A DNA stretch of 8,393 nucleotides. It comes from Deltaproteobacteria bacterium UBA6601. Lineage in GTDB: Bacteria; Myxococcota_A; UBA796; UBA9615. Under the pieces are notes generated by a model. It was not told where the DNA came from. It worked only from the letters and a program-made list of their open reading frames with translations, and searched no databases. The first letter of the stretch is position 1, and every line of letters begins with the position of its first letter. Both the position numbers and the translations under genes were made by a program. Shown here one piece after another: positions 6,467-8,393 of the stretch. The DNA lies in the NCBI GenBank assembly GCA_002433485.1, contig DJIF01000152.1:1-8393 (forward strand). Direction: 5' to 3'.

Positions 6467-8311
6467 CTACATCCCAGCCGGGGCGCTGGGGATGCCACTG
6501 GGCGCAGCTTCCTGGACCCGGCGGGGCAGGGTGTCGATAGTCTCGTCCTGCTCGGGCTGGGCCAGCGAAGTCCACGGCTGCAAATTGGGCTTGTAGACGT
6601 AGTCCTTGAAGTCCTGAGTTTGCTGTGCATGAGCTGCGGAGACCGGCCTGCCGCGGTTCTCAAAGCGGTGCCGCAGGCTGCCCATTTTCATGTAGCCGGA
6701 CTTGGCCAGCAGCCTCAAGGAGCGCCGCCAGGTGCGGGGGCTGAGCAGCCCCGGCAGACCAAAGGCCTTCCACTGATACTTGAGGACGAAAAGTGAGGTC
6801 AGGAAGTAGGTACGAGCCAGGGAGGTGTAAATGTCCAGCCGCTGCGGCTCGAAGATCGCGTCCTCCATGTACTCGGTGTGCTCATCGGTCGGGCAGTAGC
6901 CAAAGGCCAGCTGGTCGGCTCGATAGCAGTCGATGAAGCCAGCGTTGCGGCCTTCGTCAATCATGCGACTGAAGTCGTCGTACATGGTCTTGAAGAAGCC
7001 CTTCTCACAGTGGCGAATGGTCGCTCGCGCAAATTCCGGGTCCAGGTGCCACTTGCCGATAAAGGCGGGAACCCACACCCCAAACCACCACATGTACTCC
7101 AGGTAGATGCGCCAGCTCATGGCTGAGGCGTTGCCCAGGTGCTTGTGGTGGTCCCGGTACAGGTGCATGACGGTCTGACCGTAGTAGACGTTGAAGTCAT
7201 TGTAGGCAGAGCGCTTGTCTTCAATGCTGTCAGGGCACTCGCCGGCATGCTTGGCGCGGATGATCTCGGTGACGCTCTCTACCGCGAAGGCGATGGTGGT
7301 GGTCCCCAGCGAGTAGAAGGCGTCGCCGAAGTAGGCCGCGTCACCAATGGCGTACCAGTTGTCCTTGCTGAACATCTGCTTGCAGAGGTGGGAAGGCTTC
7401 TTCCAGTACACAAAGTCTTCGATTTCGCCGCTGTCAACGATATCAAACAGGGCGCGGTGGTTGGACTTCACAAAGTCGAGGAACTTTTCCTTGCGGTCCA
7501 GCTTGCTGCCGTCCACTTCGCTGTGGTGGAACATGGCGCCAATGGAGATGCTCATGCTGTCATCGCAGATGGGGATCATCCAGAACCAGTGGCCATGACC
7601 GAACCAGTGATTGGTGGAGTAGTAGTGGGAGGTGGCAGTCTTCAAGGGATCCGGGTCCTTGCGGAACAGCTCGCGGTCGACGCCCTTGACCCGCACCCAG
7701 ACTGCACCGGTATGGAGGCCGTAGAGATCCTCAGGGTCGTGAATGATGTTGTCGGTCTTCTTGCCGGTCAGGAAGGCTCTGCTGGCTGCATCGATCAGGT
7801 GATCTGCGCTGAGCTTGATGCGGCCCTCACCGCTTACTCGGATCTCGACTTCATGGGCTTCATCGTCCTCCCGCATCTGGAAGTCCTTGACCTTGCCCTG
7901 GAAGAAGCTGACACCATCCGCCTTGTTCATGGCGCGTAGGTCACGCTCAAGCTTGCCGCGATGGACCTGAAAGGTGCCGACCTTGGGAAAGCGTGGCGGC
8001 CAGATGCTGTGATAGTCGTCAATGCTGTCGGTCTGTGCTGGATCCTTGGGCCAGTGGAAGGCGAGCCCGCACTTCGGCAGATGGTTCTCGATGAGGTAGT
8101 CGACCAGCCCCAGTTCCTTGCTCAGAAAAATGGCGCCAATCTCTACGGTGCTCTCGCCGATCTTGTGGATCGAGGCGACCTTTTCGTCAGATCGGGGGTC
8201 GATGACCGCGACTTTGATCCCGGGGATCTTGCGGGTTAGGTGCCGCGCCTGAACGTTGCCAGCGTAGCCTCCTCCCATGATCACTACGTCGAAGTGCTGC
8301 TGTGCTTCCAT
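6467..8311 (-). CDS. Flavin-dependent halogenase-like protein (tryptophan halogenase family)
   Basis: The 614-residue product looks like a FADH2-dependent halogenase, an enzyme that makes hypohalous acid at the flavin and delivers it through a lysine to an aromatic or enolic substrate. Motifs in order: the FAD site GGGYAG (13-18) after DVVIM; KIGESTVEIGAIFLSKELGL (50-69), typical of the family; candidate catalytic K80 in LPKCGLAF; the W242-x-W244-x-I246-P247 halogenase signature in HWFWMIPI; and the second flavin motif IGDAAYFGDAFYSLGTT (322-338). In that motif the usual Pro of FxDPxxSxG is A331. The C-terminal part beyond about residue 350 is long (some 265 residues), rich in aromatic residues and charged near the end. 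The ATG at 8311 is chosen because AAGGAG lies 4 bases upstream; ATG 8329 in frame has no such site. No flavin reductase or pathway gene is visible. A non-halogenating flavin monooxygenase is possible. Confidence 0.85.
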   Translation of the reverse strand: MEAQQHFDVVIMGGGYAGNVQARHLTRKIPGIKVAVIDPRSDEKVASIHKIGESTVEIGAIFLSKELGLVDYLIENHLPKCGLAFHWPKDPAQTDSIDDYHSIWPPRFPKVGTFQVHRGKLERDLRAMNKADGVSFFQGKVKDFQMREDDEAHEVEIRVSGEGRIKLSADHLIDAASRAFLTGKKTDNIIHDPEDLYGLHTGAVWVRVKGVDRELFRKDPDPLKTATSHYYSTNHWFGHGHWFWMIPICDDSMSISIGAMFHHSEVDGSKLDRKEKFLDFVKSNHRALFDIVDSGEIEDFVYWKKPSHLCKQMFSKDNWYAIGDAAYFGDAFYSLGTTTIAFAVESVTEIIRAKHAGECPDSIEDKRSAYNDFNVYYGQTVMHLYRDHHKHLGNASAMSWRIYLEYMWWFGVWVPAFIGKWHLDPEFARATIRHCEKGFFKTMYDDFSRMIDEGRNAGFIDCYRADQLAFGYCPTDEHTEYMEDAIFEPQRLDIYTSLARTYFLTSLFVLKYQWKAFGLPGLLSPRTWRRSLRLLAKSGYMKMGSLRHRFENRGRPVSAAHAQQTQDFKDYVYKPNLQPWTSLAQPEQDETIDTLPRRVQEAAPSGIPSAPAGM

Positions 8312-8347
8312 GGTGCTCCTTGGGGGCATTGATTGTAGCTCGAGCGC

Positions 8348-8376
8348 ATAATGTTCATCGAAGGGCCACTTGTAAA
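8348..8376 (-). promoter_or_regulatory. Probable sigma-70 promoter of the halogenase-like gene
   Basis: On the minus strand TTTACA (8376-8371) and CATTAT (8353-8348) are separated by exactly 17 bp; they match the -35 and -10 consensus at five and four of six positions. Transcription would start near 8341, giving a leader of about 30 nt before the ATG at 8311. A second -10-like TACAAT lies at 8337-8332 but has no good -35 box. The -35 box is inside one copy of the direct repeat at 8370-8393. Confidence 0.5.
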
Positions 8377-8393
8377 GGAGCTGTTGTAAAGGA
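8370..8393. repeat. Ten-base direct repeat at the right edge
   Basis: TTGTAAAGGA occurs at 8370-8379 and again at 8384-8393, a 14-bp period, and the second copy touches the window edge so more copies may follow. One copy covers the -35 box of the halogenase-like gene, so it may be a regulator site. Read on the plus strand, AAAGGAG could equally belong to the start region of a gene beyond the edge. Confidence 0.45.

Noticed and set aside
7139..7939. 266-codon plus-strand frame inside the halogenase-like gene
   Set aside because: It is antisense to the conserved halogenase motifs; its Val/Ala/Asp-rich translation matches no family I recognise.

Overview
The window looks like chromosomal DNA of a GC-rich gammaproteobacterium. 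The best clue is the divergent glnE / aceE pair, an arrangement known from Pseudomonas and relatives. The AceE N-terminus also reads, from memory, very like the Pseudomonas protein. The right-hand two thirds is less standard and looks like a lineage-specific accessory block.

Layout. Positions 1-1052 (minus strand) hold the N-terminal 350 codons of glnE, the bifunctional adenylyltransferase/adenylyl-removase of glutamine synthetase, cut by the left edge. A 276-bp divergent control region follows. It has two near-identical 15-bp palindromes of the GntR/FadR operator type, TGTAGT-N3-ACTACA, centred 51 bp apart, and a recognisable glnE promoter that overlaps one of them. Positions 1329-3968 hold a complete aceE, the homodimeric E1 of pyruvate dehydrogenase. 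aceF, the usual next gene, is absent.

In its place a tightly packed trio is read in the same direction: a small pentapeptide-repeat protein (about 4096-4512), a four-to-five-helix membrane protein of MAPEG type (4517-5035) and a secreted HExxH metallopeptidase (5032-6438). The metallopeptidase ends in a Gly/Cys motif, a hydrophobic helix and Arg-Arg, resembling a MYXO-CTERM-type sorting tail. The gaps of 4 nt and minus 4 nt point to one translationally coupled operon.

Converging on it from the minus strand is a 614-residue flavin-dependent halogenase-like protein (6467-8311). It has the FAD fold, the WxWxIP signature and a candidate catalytic lysine, but a changed FxDPxxSxG motif. Its promoter, with 17-bp spacing, lies next to a 10-bp direct repeat at the right edge.

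How the parts work together. glnE and aceE link nitrogen signalling and carbon entry into the TCA cycle only by sharing a control region. The trio is most simply read as envelope-associated (membrane enzyme plus surface-anchored protease); its substrate is unknown. The halogenase-like gene is transcribed independently and has no visible partner here (no flavin reductase or biosynthetic gene in the window). I saw no tRNA, rRNA, CRISPR array, insertion sequence or phage gene.
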